Origin: Sunxiuqinia indica
Lineage (GTDB): Bacteria; Bacteroidota; Bacteroidia; Bacteroidales; Prolixibacteraceae
NCBI RefSeq assembly: GCF_009847015.1
Contig: NZ_WVEM01000002.1
Coordinates: 306,040 to 370,039, forward strand
Direction: 5' to 3'
DNA length: 64,000 nucleotides
Every line of letters starts with the position of its first letter. Position 1 is the stretch's first letter. The notes below the pieces were generated by a model. The model made no database searches. It was not told the origin of the DNA and was given only the letters and a program-made list of their open reading frames with translations. Positions 26,394 through 35,590 of this stretch are shown here, piece after piece. A program made the position numbers and the translations under genes.

Positions 26394-27083
26394 TTAATCA
26401 TCAACCTTATGCTGTTGCAATTTTCCATGCACGACTTCTAATTCGCTACTTAGTGCTTCCAATTCTTTTTCATTTTTGTCCCAGGTAACATTTTTTCTGA
26501 TTCGGCTTAGACTTTGTTGGGTAACTCCAATGTATGAGGCAATATCTTCTAGCTTGGCTTTGAGAGCCACACTAGAGAACTCCCGAAGGAAGTGCTTGTA
26601 CCTTTGCTGGGCATCCAGCGTGCGCAATAAGGCCTGCTTGTAGTGTGTCATGCCTAGATAGTTGACCACACCAACAGCACAAAATTTAGTGAGATCAATG
26701 TCGTTAAAGAGCATCTCCACAAAAGGATTGCGGGGAAGTTCGATAAAATCACATTCGGTTATGGTTTCCAATGTGATGCGGGAAGGGGTGCTATTTAGTA
26801 AAGAGACCGTTTCTGACAAGATAATGGGAGCTACCCGAAAATCATACACAAACGTTTTGTCATTATAGTGGTCTTCACACTTTACAATGCCTTTTCCCAG
26901 AAATCGAACAGCGCTTTCTACTTCCATATAGTCCAACAGGCGGACTCCTTTTTTTACCCGCCAGAAGTTCATAATACTGCACATTTTATCCCACGAAGAG
27001 TCAGAAATAGGACTCGTTGCATTGATAAACACTCGAAGTTGGTCGCGATAGTGGGGGTAGTCTTCTTTGTTTAAAGGCTGCAT
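26394..27083 (-). CDS. Crp/Fnr-family transcription regulator
   Basis: The 229-residue product has a cyclic-nucleotide-binding-like beta-barrel (about residues 20-130; WRVKKGVRLLDYMEVESAVRFLGKGIVKC, IILSETVSLLNSTPSRITLETITECDFIEL) and a C-terminal winged helix (about 160-215) with the recognition part KLEDIASYIGVTQQSLSRIRKN. The barrel lacks the RxS/T phosphate-binding signature of cAMP receptors and the FNR cysteines, so the ligand is unknown. It is monocistronic, with a good promoter candidate at 27127-27134, and is divergent from the lipoprotein pair at 27478. Confidence 0.86.
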   Translation of the reverse strand: MQPLNKEDYPHYRDQLRVFINATSPISDSSWDKMCSIMNFWRVKKGVRLLDYMEVESAVRFLGKGIVKCEDHYNDKTFVYDFRVAPIILSETVSLLNSTPSRITLETITECDFIELPRNPFVEMLFNDIDLTKFCAVGVVNYLGMTHYKQALLRTLDAQQRYKHFLREFSSVALKAKLEDIASYIGVTQQSLSRIRKNVTWDKNEKELEALSSELEVVHGKLQQHKVDD

Positions 27084-27126
27084 GTTTGTTGTCAGCGATG
27101 ATTTTTATACGATATATATTCCACCA

Positions 27127-27134
27127 CAAAATTA
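27127..27134 (-). promoter_or_regulatory. -7 box of the Crp/Fnr gene
   Basis: On the - strand this reads TAATTTTG, a perfect match to the Bacteroidota -7 consensus TAnnTTTG, 44 bp upstream of the start codon. A T-rich -33 region (TTTTAC) lies about 19 bp further upstream. Confidence 0.5.
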
Positions 27135-27408
27135 ACTTTTCCGTTGTAAAATTACCATTCATTTAAAATTTTGTAAGCACATTTCTCCATCTCAACGGAT
27201 CAGTCTGGAATCAGTCAACTGGCAATTACTTATATCACACGCATAAAACAGACCGATCGGGAAAACTCAAAAGCATTAAATATGTTAACAACTGGACTCC
27301 AGTATGCTGTCATTAAATCAATTGTAGACAAAGAAGTCGTTCCATTTATTTCATGAAGCTTACTTTTAATTCTTCTAAATAGCGACAATCCGAGCTGCTT
27401 GATCATTT

Positions 27409-27424
27409 TTTACCATATGGTAAA
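27409..27424. promoter_or_regulatory. Perfect 16-bp palindrome, probable operator
   Basis: TTTACCATATGGTAAA is a perfect inverted repeat 54 bp before the start of the lipoprotein gene at 27478. Its size and symmetry suit a dimeric helix-turn-helix regulator; the Crp/Fnr regulator encoded divergently is one candidate, as inference only. No other element was recognised in the gap 27135-27408. Confidence 0.5.
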
Positions 27425-27477
27425 TGCCAGTAAATTTCTTTGTGCTATTTTGCAGTATCAACCAAATTATATTAAGT

Positions 27478-27855
27478 ATGAAAAAACTAAAAATCGGATT
27501 ATTGTTGGGATTAGTTTTTTTACAGTTCAGCTGTAAGAAAACGGAGTATGTGGAATCGAATCCTCAATTAATTATCAATGTGATAAGTGAGTATTTGGTC
27601 CCTGTACAGGGGGCAAATGTTACACTGTACAACACCGAAGATGATTTGTATCTAAAAGTAGATCCAATAAAAACTCTTCAAACAGACCAGACTGGTCAAG
27701 TATTTTTCGAAGACCTTGAAGAACAACGGTACTACTTTTATGTAGAGAAGGGTGGCCTGGACAACACCAGCGACGTGGCTGCTACAAAAAACCCGATACA
27801 ATCAGGACAACGATTCGAAGTCGTGGTCAAAATTGATGAACCTATTGACTATTAA
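27478..27855 (+). CDS. Lipoprotein with carboxypeptidase-regulatory-like domain
   Basis: From ATG 27478 (an in-frame ATG at 27424 would put the signal peptide inside) the product has 125 residues. The N-terminus is a lipoprotein signal (GLVFLQFSC, cysteine at about residue 18). The mature ~105 residues form one beta-sandwich: LIINVISEYLVPVQGANVTLYNTEDD, TLQTDQTGQVFFEDLEEQRYYFYVEKGG resemble the CarboxypepD_reg/SpaA-like 'vpGAnVtlyn...TdatGqv.F..l....Y' pattern. It is probably an envelope-bound adhesion or structural module. The second gene of the pair starts 40 bp downstream and shares the 'SCKK-Y' mature N-terminus. Confidence 0.75.
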   Translation: MKKLKIGLLLGLVFLQFSCKKTEYVESNPQLIINVISEYLVPVQGANVTLYNTEDDLYLKVDPIKTLQTDQTGQVFFEDLEEQRYYFYVEKGGLDNTSDVAATKNPIQSGQRFEVVVKIDEPIDY

Positions 27856-27895
27856 TTACCTGCTAAAAAATCATCTAACGACAAAAAAGTTTAAT

Positions 27896-29734
27896 ATGAA
27901 ATATACATGTAATGCATTATTGATTTTTTCAATGCTTTGGTTAACAACTGTTTTCAATTCGTGTAAAAAGGACTATGTAACCGAAGAGCCAGAGATCGTT
28001 TATGATCAAGGAGAACGACTGGTGTTGAATGACAATGTAATTGTTTTGGAAAATAGCTCAATGACTCACGATGGTCAGCAAGGTGTTTTGTTCGACGAAG
28101 CAACAGGCGTAATGCAATTTGATGAAGCTTGCGAATTAGGCGTTGTTTTTGAATTGGATACCGGTGCGGTATTGCATATCAATATGGAGCAAAAAGCACT
28201 TGTTCGCAAAGTTACCGGCGTTGAAACAAACAGCGGAAAATACATTTTGCAAACAGAGAAAAGCTCTATCCATGATGTCTATGATAATGCTAAAATCAAG
28301 TTCGATTTTAGTCCGGACTTTAGCAACGAACAACTATCGACGAAAAGCATTTCAAATTTAAGTCAGGAGGAACTTAGCGAAGCATTAACCGATGAAAGTG
28401 GTCGGATACACCCGTCAGAGATGTATATAATGGATGGTGACAAAAAAATTACGCTTTTCTCGGTACAAGACAATATGCCGCTTAAAACAATAAAATCAGC
28501 AAATACGCAAAACGGGAAAGTGGGCTTCGAACACCAGTTTAACACTCAGTTTTATGTCCCGGAACTACCAATGACAGTTGGTCTGGAGGATTTTGGATTT
28601 TCATTATATACAAATTTGAAAGCCGATTATTCTATTAATAAACATACCAGAAGCTTTAACACTCATTTGCCATTTGTAGGAAAGGTGAGCGCGGTGGATG
28701 GCGTTACGGCTTCGTTTGTAGTAGATGCTGAGGATACGGAGATTAGTTTGTGGGCAGATCTTGGAGTTGAAGCAACAGGTACTGTGCCTGTCGTAGATGA
28801 GGATGTACCGCTTTTTGATCCAAAGGTATTGGGATTTGTCTTTCCCGTGGGGTGTGTTCCAACACACATTCATATTGAATGTGAACTTGTTTTAGAGCTT
28901 GATTTTGAATTGGGTGGTGAAGTAAAAGCTGTAACCGGATTAGAATTAACCACAACGTTACCAAAGATTGAAGTTGGAGCCAATTTCTCCGCCATTTATA
29001 AGGACTGGCATGTGCACCACTCAAAGCCATATGTAACGGTAGATTTTGATCATAAATATGGAACCATACATAGATTTGAAACTCCAAATGTAAAATTGGA
29101 ACAACGTCCCATCAGGTATGAGGCAATGGCAAAGTTTGTACAGAACTTTTCGATAAGGCCAAGTTTAGGTTTTAGCATCGACGATATGGCCGGTCCTGAA
29201 ATAGCCATACCGGTTCATGCGATCAATACCTTGAGTATGGGAGCAGGCGAGAGTATTAGTGCGACAGACACAACCGAGGCTCCTAAGGGCTACGTTGGAT
29301 GGGGATCTGCATTGGGAACGAAAGTGGGATTAAAAGCCGGAATTTGGCTTGACTTTTTAGGTTTTGCCAATAAACATCTGGATATTCCGGAGATTCCATT
29401 GACTCCAGAAATTCCTGTTTGGCACACGCCCGGCTCTATGAACCTGGTGAAGGACAACGATTTCAGCAAAACCGTCGTTGGACAAGAAAAGGAAGTTGAA
29501 GTAAAGGTGGAAGATTTTTTTACACTACCGGCCCCACTAATGTTTGTTATATGGGAAGGAGGAGCAGGAGGAACGTGGAAATATCCTGTCACTGTAACAG
29601 GAGTAACAGGAAAAACAACAAATACTTACACCCCTACAAGTATCGGAGACCACGAACCATATTGTAGTGTTAAAAATGGTAATTTAGTTGAAAAAGGCAA
29701 GGTTACATTTACAACTACAACAGTAGCTCAATAA
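27896..29734 (+). CDS. Large lipoprotein, unrecognised
   Basis: From ATG 27896 the product has 612 residues; this start gives a clean lipoprotein signal (LIFSMLWLTTVFNSC). The mature protein is beta-rich throughout. A middle part (about 180-480) contains long amphipathic strands, e.g. EHQFNTQFYVPELPMTVGLEDFGFSLYTNLKADYSI and CVPTHIHIECELVLELDFELGGEVKAV, and the C-terminal ~90 residues (KEVEVKVEDFFTLPAPLMFVIWEGGAGGTWKYPV) look like an immunoglobulin-like fold. I recognise no family. It follows the small lipoprotein gene closely and ends at a strong hairpin, so the two form a transcription unit, probably of outer-membrane surface proteins. Confidence 0.72.
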   Translation: MKYTCNALLIFSMLWLTTVFNSCKKDYVTEEPEIVYDQGERLVLNDNVIVLENSSMTHDGQQGVLFDEATGVMQFDEACELGVVFELDTGAVLHINMEQKALVRKVTGVETNSGKYILQTEKSSIHDVYDNAKIKFDFSPDFSNEQLSTKSISNLSQEELSEALTDESGRIHPSEMYIMDGDKKITLFSVQDNMPLKTIKSANTQNGKVGFEHQFNTQFYVPELPMTVGLEDFGFSLYTNLKADYSINKHTRSFNTHLPFVGKVSAVDGVTASFVVDAEDTEISLWADLGVEATGTVPVVDEDVPLFDPKVLGFVFPVGCVPTHIHIECELVLELDFELGGEVKAVTGLELTTTLPKIEVGANFSAIYKDWHVHHSKPYVTVDFDHKYGTIHRFETPNVKLEQRPIRYEAMAKFVQNFSIRPSLGFSIDDMAGPEIAIPVHAINTLSMGAGESISATDTTEAPKGYVGWGSALGTKVGLKAGIWLDFLGFANKHLDIPEIPLTPEIPVWHTPGSMNLVKDNDFSKTVVGQEKEVEVKVEDFFTLPAPLMFVIWEGGAGGTWKYPVTVTGVTGKTTNTYTPTSIGDHEPYCSVKNGNLVEKGKVTFTTTTVAQ

Positions 29735-29753
29735 TAAACAACATATACTAATG

Positions 29754-29792
29754 GCGCCGATTTATCCCGATGGTTTTTGGATAAATCGGTGC
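29754..29792 (+). terminator. Strong hairpin after the lipoprotein pair
   Basis: GCGCCGATTTATCC and GGATAAATCGGTGC form a 14-bp stem with one G-T pair around an 11-base loop, 20 bp after the stop codon. There is only a short T-containing tail (TTATTG), so termination is likely but not certain. The remaining gap to 30008 shows nothing. Confidence 0.6.
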
Positions 29793-30008
29793 TTATTGCT
29801 GTAAGTCTGTTTTGGAAGATTCCTGTTCGTGGAGGAAAGCCCTGCATCTTCCTGCAACAGACGGAGCGGGAAGAGCTGCTCTGTTTGATGCTTCGGAAGA
29901 AACGATAAAAGGGAAATGAGTTGATAAGATGAGGGGTAAGCTAATAAAACGACTGGAGCAACTCATCCAATTCCCGGCAAAGGAATCGAATCTTCCGGAT
30001 AAGCCGAC

Positions 30009-30725
30009 TTAGATAAACTTCTCGCGTTTTTGCAGGTTAAACAGTCCATACAGCACAAACACCAATGCCCCAACTACCAGAAAAATTCGATTTTTCAGCG
30101 CAATACCCTCCCACATCACTTCATTCATACGGCGAGGAACATTGAATGGATTTAGGAAAACATTCCAAAATGTTCGTTCCAGAGCGTCGGCAAAAACAAG
30201 AAAGATTACACCAAAAATAACCATGACAACTGCTGTTCCATTCCCATTTTTAATGATCGTAGAAAACATAAACGCCATGCTTCCTAAAAAGAAAACCGGG
30301 AACATCAGCTGCGAGCTCATCTCCAGCAAATCAACACGGGTTAAGAAGATAGAACTAACACCGGCAAAACCAAGCAGCAAGAAAAAAACCAATACAAACA
30401 CCAGGACCAACCGCACCAGCCAAACCTTATAACGGTAGTCCGGAATTCCAAAGAGGATTTCCAGAATCCCGGCATCTAAATCATTCTGGATGCCAAAAGT
30501 CATGGGATAAAAAATAAGCAGAATGGCCGGAAAGGTAAGTGCGCCGTAAACAAATTCGTCGTCAGGTAACTCTCCATTCCACACAGCCATAATGGCAATA
30601 AAAACATAAAATGCAAAGGCTGATAGCAAGAACCAGATAAAACGGCCACCAAAAATGATTCGGAAATTGTATTGAATCATCTTGCCAATCAGGTTGAGCG
30701 TATTTTTAAGTTTGAGTGTGTTCAT
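30009..30725 (-). CDS. ABC-2-type transporter permease
   Basis: The start is ATG 30725 (MNTLKLKNTL); an upstream TTG would add four residues. The 238-residue product has six hydrophobic helices: about FIWFLLSAFAFYVFIAIMAV, YGALTFPAILLIFYPMTFG, WLVRLVLVFVLVFFLLLGF, QLMFPVFFLGSMAFMFSTI, VVMVIFGVIFLVFADAL and FLVVGALVFVLYGLF, with the LDAGILEILFGIPDYRYKVWLVR coupling-helix-like loop of ABC-2 permeases. It has no ATPase of its own; the ATPase domain at the C-terminus of the adjacent RND-ABC hybrid, or the distal ATPase of the locus, is the probable partner. It is last in the exporter operon, after a 135-bp gap holding a palindromic repeat. Confidence 0.8.
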   Translation of the reverse strand: MNTLKLKNTLNLIGKMIQYNFRIIFGGRFIWFLLSAFAFYVFIAIMAVWNGELPDDEFVYGALTFPAILLIFYPMTFGIQNDLDAGILEILFGIPDYRYKVWLVRLVLVFVLVFFLLLGFAGVSSIFLTRVDLLEMSSQLMFPVFFLGSMAFMFSTIIKNGNGTAVVMVIFGVIFLVFADALERTFWNVFLNPFNVPRRMNEVMWEGIALKNRIFLVVGALVFVLYGLFNLQKREKFI

Positions 30726-30760
30726 GTCTTTTATCAATAAATTTGAATTAATTGATCAAG

Positions 30761-30827
30761 TCATCCTGAACTTGTTTCAGGATCTTCTTTTTAATAACTG
30801 GCGGATTTCGAAACAAGTTCGGAATGA
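30761..30827. repeat. Long imperfect palindrome inside the exporter operon
   Basis: Arms of about 24 bp, starting TCATCCTGAACTTGTTTCAG and ending GAAACAAGTTCGGAATGA, face each other around a 19-bp spacer. This 'TCATCCTGAACTTGTTTCAG' unit is a widespread palindromic intergenic repeat. It lies in the only long gap of the operon, just before the terminal permease gene, where the transcript could fold and limit read-through or be processed. Confidence 0.75.
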
Positions 30828-30860
30828 TTTCTTCCACGTCGTATGTCAACCAGCCTTCCA

Positions 30861-33800
30861 TTACTTCAAGTCTTTAATCAAGCATAAATATGCATCTTCC
30901 AGTACCGGCTTGGCCTCTACAGCATCATCGGCTGGTTTCTCATGGCTCAACAGGCGTACCCTTATATTTTCGCCTACCCGCATGTGGTGTGTTACCATTT
31001 GCTTGTTGGGCATCTTATCAAATTCAGCAGCAGGCACATCGTATTGCCAAACCAGATTATCTGCCAGGTTCACCATTTCTATTGGGGTGCCATGATATTT
31101 TACCTGACCCCGGTTGATTACGGCAACCTGATTACAAGAGCTTGAAATATCCTCAATAATATGGGTTGAAAAAATAACAATCCGCTCGCGGCTCAACTCC
31201 ACCAACAGGTTTCGGAAACGGATGCGCTCACGCGGATCTAATCCGGCAGTTGGTTCATCCACCACTAAAATTTTAGGCAGATGAAGCAGGATTTGTGCAA
31301 TTCCAATTCGTTGTTTCATCCCACCGGAGAATGAGCCGATTTTATCGCCTCGCTTTTCCCACATATGAACCGCTTTCAGCACATATTCGATTCGCTCATT
31401 TCGCTGCCTGGCATCGGTTAGTCCTTTCAACAGTGCCTGATAATCCAAAAACTCCTGCGCAGGCATATTTTCATAGGTTCCAAACTCTTGCGGCAAATAG
31501 CCAATCAAGCCCTGTAGTTCTTCGCGCTTTTCTTGCGTATCAATACCATTGATCCACACCTTGCCGTAACTTTGCTCAAAAATTCCGCAAATAATCCGCA
31601 TCATGGTTGATTTACCGGCTCCATTGGGCCCAAGTAATCCAAACATTCCTGTTCCAATTTCCAGCGAAACCCCATTGAGTGCCTTAAAAGGAACCCGACG
31701 TTTTCCAATCACCGGAATTTGTTTTACCAACCGAAAGACTGCCCGCCTCAGCGTACCAAAACGGCCGGTGATTCGCTCAATGTTTATTTTTTCTTCGTAA
31801 AGCCGTTTGGCGGTAGCTGAAATTAGCAAGACCAAATACCACAAGGCACCAAATGCGATGACCAAACCAATAACGTCTGTTTTCATCCAGAGAATCATCA
31901 ATCCAATTAAAGGCAACAACCAATAAAGAAACAGCTTGCCTAATTTATTAATCTGCTTGAAAACAGTTCGGTTTGTTTCCTGGTGCCGATGGTTTAAATA
32001 AATGGTAATCGGTTTCCAGATCTGGTTCAGGTACAAGTAAACGATTATCATCATAAAGCTAATCCAGAAAGCGGCACCTAAGTAGAAAAAGGTAAAATAG
32101 ATCATAAAGCCCAACAGTGGCAATTGCCAGATCAGCTGATCAAACTCGCGAATGGAGCGGAAGTCTTTTTCCAATCCGGCTCGTCGGCGGATGTTGAGGC
32201 CACCGGTCCACTCGCGGGCGAAACGGCTGGGGCGGTCGTATATTTTCACCAGATTTTGAATGACGATATGCACTTTTTCGTCCGGTGCGATAAGTTGAGC
32301 ACTTGCTTTCTTCAAACTATTCAGCACAAACCAAGTGGTGCCGGGAATTAAAACAACCGCCAAAACGGTATCAACCAGTTGCCAGGTTAAGGAATCCACA
32401 TCAGAGTAAATCAGGAATAAGACACCTGTTATGGCAATCAGTTGCAAGGCTTTCAGTTTCCAATCCAACTGGTGAAACCACTCCAACGCACTTTCCAGTC
32501 CCGAATAAAACGTTGGAATAAAAATCAGGGTCAGCACGGTGCTTAATGCCAACCCGCCAATCACAATGATGGCAAAGGGTGCGCCAATCACACTCACATA
32601 TTCGGCTTGACCCAAGGCAAGTGGCACCATAGCAACAATGGTAGTAATGGCTGTAATTAAGATGGGGCGAACCCGCGACAATCCGGCTGTCATTAATGCC
32701 CGGGAACGTCGATATCCTCGCTTGCGCAAGATATTGCTGTAATCAATCAGAATGATCCCGTTGTTAACCACCACACCCAATAAGATCAGGAAGCCGATCA
32801 TCGTATTGGCATTAAAAAGACTGTTGCCGGTAATAATCAGAGCCAATAGCGAACCGATTGCCGCAAGCGGAATGGAGAACAACAAAACAAAAGGCGTTGC
32901 AAAAGATTCGAACACTGATGCCAGAATCATGAAAATTAAAATGATGGCAGCCAAGATTAAAAACTTAAATTCGCCAAGATCGTCCTCTTCATGGATCACT
33001 TCAGCGGCCACCCCTGAAGGGAAGTTGTAATTGGCAACCAGCGCATCGATTTCGTAGCGGTAAGATTCCAGCAAATCGTTCGATTGCTGAGCTTCATTAA
33101 TCAGGCTGTAGGTAATTTCAATTTGCTTTTCCTGGTTTACCCGATTGATTCCTGCCAGCCCCCGAGCATAGACCAACTGAGTAAACTCCTGCAAATCGTG
33201 CAAGCCTCCCGAGGCATCACTTACCTGCAAAACTTTCAAGTCATCCATGGTGCGCGTATCTTCTTCCAGTGGGTCTTCTTCGCCTTGCTTGATAATGATT
33301 TCGTATTCATCTACTCCCTGATTAAACTGTACGCCGGTAGAAATTTCGCCTGAGAAGGAATTCAGCTCGCTAGCCACCTGTCCCATACTGATGTTGTATT
33401 CTGTCATCAGCAACGGATCGAACAGCATGTGGACTTCCGGTCGGTTGTCCGACACATTCAATCTCACACGGTTAATAAAATCCAGGTCATCCAGAAAATA
33501 TTCAATGTCTTCGGCAATGGTTTGCATCATGACAAAGTCCTGACCTTTCAATACAATTTTTTCTTCTTCGGAACCAATTCCCAGCATTCGTTGAAAATTG
33601 CCCATCATATTGCGGCCACCACTAAAACCTCCGCCACCACCTCCACTCGACTGGCTTTGTTCGAAGGAGATTTCGGCTGAACCGATATTTTTTGTCAGAT
33701 CATTTACAGCTGACTTTATTTCGGCAAATGACCGACCATCAACTTTTTCATAGTCTTCAACCAGTGTTAACGAAACAACTGCTTTTTCTTCTTCAATGGT

Positions 33801-35576
33801 ACTCACCACATCCAATTTCTCGTTAACCTCTGCCAGTTTTTCTTCAATTTTAGTTACTGTTTCGTCTGTCACTTCAAGGCTCGATCCCGATGGCATGGTC
33901 ACATACAATTGAATTTGGTCTTCTTCAACTTCCTGCAGTGAGCTGACACTAATAGCCAAGCTGGCAAAAATGGTAATGAAGAAAATAACGACAGCTCCCA
34001 AAACAGTACTTGTAGGATAGCGCATACACGATTTCAGTAGCAATAAGTAAACCTGCACCATCCGGTTGTTGGTGGTCACTTTTTCAAATGAAATCTCTTT
34101 GCCGCGTTTTCTTTTCAGAATATGGTGGACTGCCATTGGCACCAATAGCAATGCTACAACCAACGAAACCAGCAAGGTTGAAATGATGGAAATACCGACA
34201 TTTTTTCCCAGCATTTCAATCATGAAATTGGTTGAAAAAACAAAGGGCAGGAACACCGTAATCGTTGTTAAGGTTGCTGCCAGGATAGAACGCCAAACTT
34301 CGGATGTCCCTTGCGTGACCGCCGAATCGGGATCTACTCCTTTTCCGGCGAGTCGATAAATATTTTCAAGTACCACGACACTATTATCGAGCAGCATACC
34401 AATGGCGAGCGCCATACCAACCAGTGTCAGGCTGTTCAGGGTAATGTCGTAGGCATAAAACAGGTTAAAGGCAGTGAATACTGAAATCGGAATCGCCAGC
34501 GCAATAAATGCCACGATACGTACATTTCGCAAAAACATCCACAGTACAAACACGGCCATCAATCCACCAACCAAAGCCAGGTTGATGATTTGGTCGATAT
34601 TGTTTTCCATGGTTTCAGCGGAGTTATCCTGAATAAACAACTCCACGTCCTTGCTGGTCAGCTTTTTATTAAGTTTTTCAACCAGCTCCTGTGTTTTATG
34701 CGATAGCTCAATTTGGTTGACCTGCGAATCGTTGATCAAACGAATGGTAATTGCATCTTTCCCATTCACCCGGCTGTAGCTTGTTTCTTCCTTTACACCG
34801 AAACGAACTTTTGCGATATCTTTTAGCAAGATTGGTCCATCAGATACCACCAGGTTTTCCAGCTCACTAACCCGATCGTATTCGGCAGTTACATGTACAA
34901 AGTAGAGTTTATCGCTTTCTTTCAGATTGCCCACATAAGTGCGTGATTGTGAGTTTTGAGAAAGCAACGAACGAACCTGTGCCGGTGTAATATTGTATGC
35001 TTCACAGGCTTCCATATCCAGAATAACCTCGATGGATTTTTCACGGCCACCAAACACATTGACACCCGCGATGCCATCCAGATTTTCCAGGTCAGGAGCT
35101 ATTTCCTGATCAACAATATTGCGCACCCGATCGACTCCACCACTTCCGCGAGCCTGCAATTCCATAAACTGGTTGTTCATTTGTGAGAGGTCAACACGAT
35201 TTACGCTAACACGCACACCGTCCGGCAAGTCCCCTTGTATCTCGTTTATCTTTTCCTGTAACTTGAGGTAGGCAAAACTGAAGTCAACATCTTTCTGGTA
35301 ATAAACAACGACCGTTCCCATTCGGGAGGTGATATTCGACTCCAGCGACTCGATACCTTCCAGGGTGCCAACAGCACCTTCTATAGGGATGACGACTTCG
35401 TTTTCAAGATATTCGGGGTCAGCCTCCTGGTTAGATACTGCCTGAACGAATAAAAAAGGCAGCTCCGCATTGGGCAATAATTCAACGCCCAGCTGTTTAT
35501 AGGACACGTACCCCAAAAGGGTCAATCCAATAAACAACATGCTGATCAGGGTCTTTCTATCGATTATAAATTTCAT
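30861..35576 (-). CDS. RND efflux pump fused to an ABC ATPase domain
   Basis: The 1571-residue protein is a complete HAE1-type RND permease (residues 1 to about 1030) continued in one frame by a new membrane region and a full ABC nucleotide-binding domain. RND landmarks: first helix 9-27; TM4 with GMALAIGMLLDNSVVVLEN (D397, N398); porter/docking domains at about 35-330 and 550-865, the latter with a glycine-rich insert near 645-655; second helix bundle 870-1025. Six further membrane helices follow at about 1042-1057, 1068-1085, 1150-1168, 1170-1185, 1215-1230 and 1236-1255. The ABC domain (about 1290-1510) has Walker A GPNGAGKS (1316-1323), Q-loop YLPQEF, signature SGGMKQR (near 1417-1423), Walker B ILVVDEP, and H-loop STHIIED (H1472). 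All ATPase motifs are intact. RND pumps normally use proton-motive force only; this polypeptide seems able to use ATP too. It sits 14 bp after the upstream RND gene. Confidence 0.92.
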   Translation of the reverse strand: MKFIIDRKTLISMLFIGLTLLGYVSYKQLGVELLPNAELPFLFVQAVSNQEADPEYLENEVVIPIEGAVGTLEGIESLESNITSRMGTVVVYYQKDVDFSFAYLKLQEKINEIQGDLPDGVRVSVNRVDLSQMNNQFMELQARGSGGVDRVRNIVDQEIAPDLENLDGIAGVNVFGGREKSIEVILDMEACEAYNITPAQVRSLLSQNSQSRTYVGNLKESDKLYFVHVTAEYDRVSELENLVVSDGPILLKDIAKVRFGVKEETSYSRVNGKDAITIRLINDSQVNQIELSHKTQELVEKLNKKLTSKDVELFIQDNSAETMENNIDQIINLALVGGLMAVFVLWMFLRNVRIVAFIALAIPISVFTAFNLFYAYDITLNSLTLVGMALAIGMLLDNSVVVLENIYRLAGKGVDPDSAVTQGTSEVWRSILAATLTTITVFLPFVFSTNFMIEMLGKNVGISIISTLLVSLVVALLLVPMAVHHILKRKRGKEISFEKVTTNNRMVQVYLLLLKSCMRYPTSTVLGAVVIFFITIFASLAISVSSLQEVEEDQIQLYVTMPSGSSLEVTDETVTKIEEKLAEVNEKLDVVSTIEEEKAVVSLTLVEDYEKVDGRSFAEIKSAVNDLTKNIGSAEISFEQSQSSGGGGGGFSGGRNMMGNFQRMLGIGSEEEKIVLKGQDFVMMQTIAEDIEYFLDDLDFINRVRLNVSDNRPEVHMLFDPLLMTEYNISMGQVASELNSFSGEISTGVQFNQGVDEYEIIIKQGEEDPLEEDTRTMDDLKVLQVSDASGGLHDLQEFTQLVYARGLAGINRVNQEKQIEITYSLINEAQQSNDLLESYRYEIDALVANYNFPSGVAAEVIHEEDDLGEFKFLILAAIILIFMILASVFESFATPFVLLFSIPLAAIGSLLALIITGNSLFNANTMIGFLILLGVVVNNGIILIDYSNILRKRGYRRSRALMTAGLSRVRPILITAITTIVAMVPLALGQAEYVSVIGAPFAIIVIGGLALSTVLTLIFIPTFYSGLESALEWFHQLDWKLKALQLIAITGVLFLIYSDVDSLTWQLVDTVLAVVLIPGTTWFVLNSLKKASAQLIAPDEKVHIVIQNLVKIYDRPSRFAREWTGGLNIRRRAGLEKDFRSIREFDQLIWQLPLLGFMIYFTFFYLGAAFWISFMMIIVYLYLNQIWKPITIYLNHRHQETNRTVFKQINKLGKLFLYWLLPLIGLMILWMKTDVIGLVIAFGALWYLVLLISATAKRLYEEKINIERITGRFGTLRRAVFRLVKQIPVIGKRRVPFKALNGVSLEIGTGMFGLLGPNGAGKSTMMRIICGIFEQSYGKVWINGIDTQEKREELQGLIGYLPQEFGTYENMPAQEFLDYQALLKGLTDARQRNERIEYVLKAVHMWEKRGDKIGSFSGGMKQRIGIAQILLHLPKILVVDEPTAGLDPRERIRFRNLLVELSRERIVIFSTHIIEDISSSCNQVAVINRGQVKYHGTPIEMVNLADNLVWQYDVPAAEFDKMPNKQMVTHHMRVGENIRVRLLSHEKPADDAVEAKPVLEDAYLCLIKDLK

Positions 35577-35590
35577 CGTTATCTCCTCAA

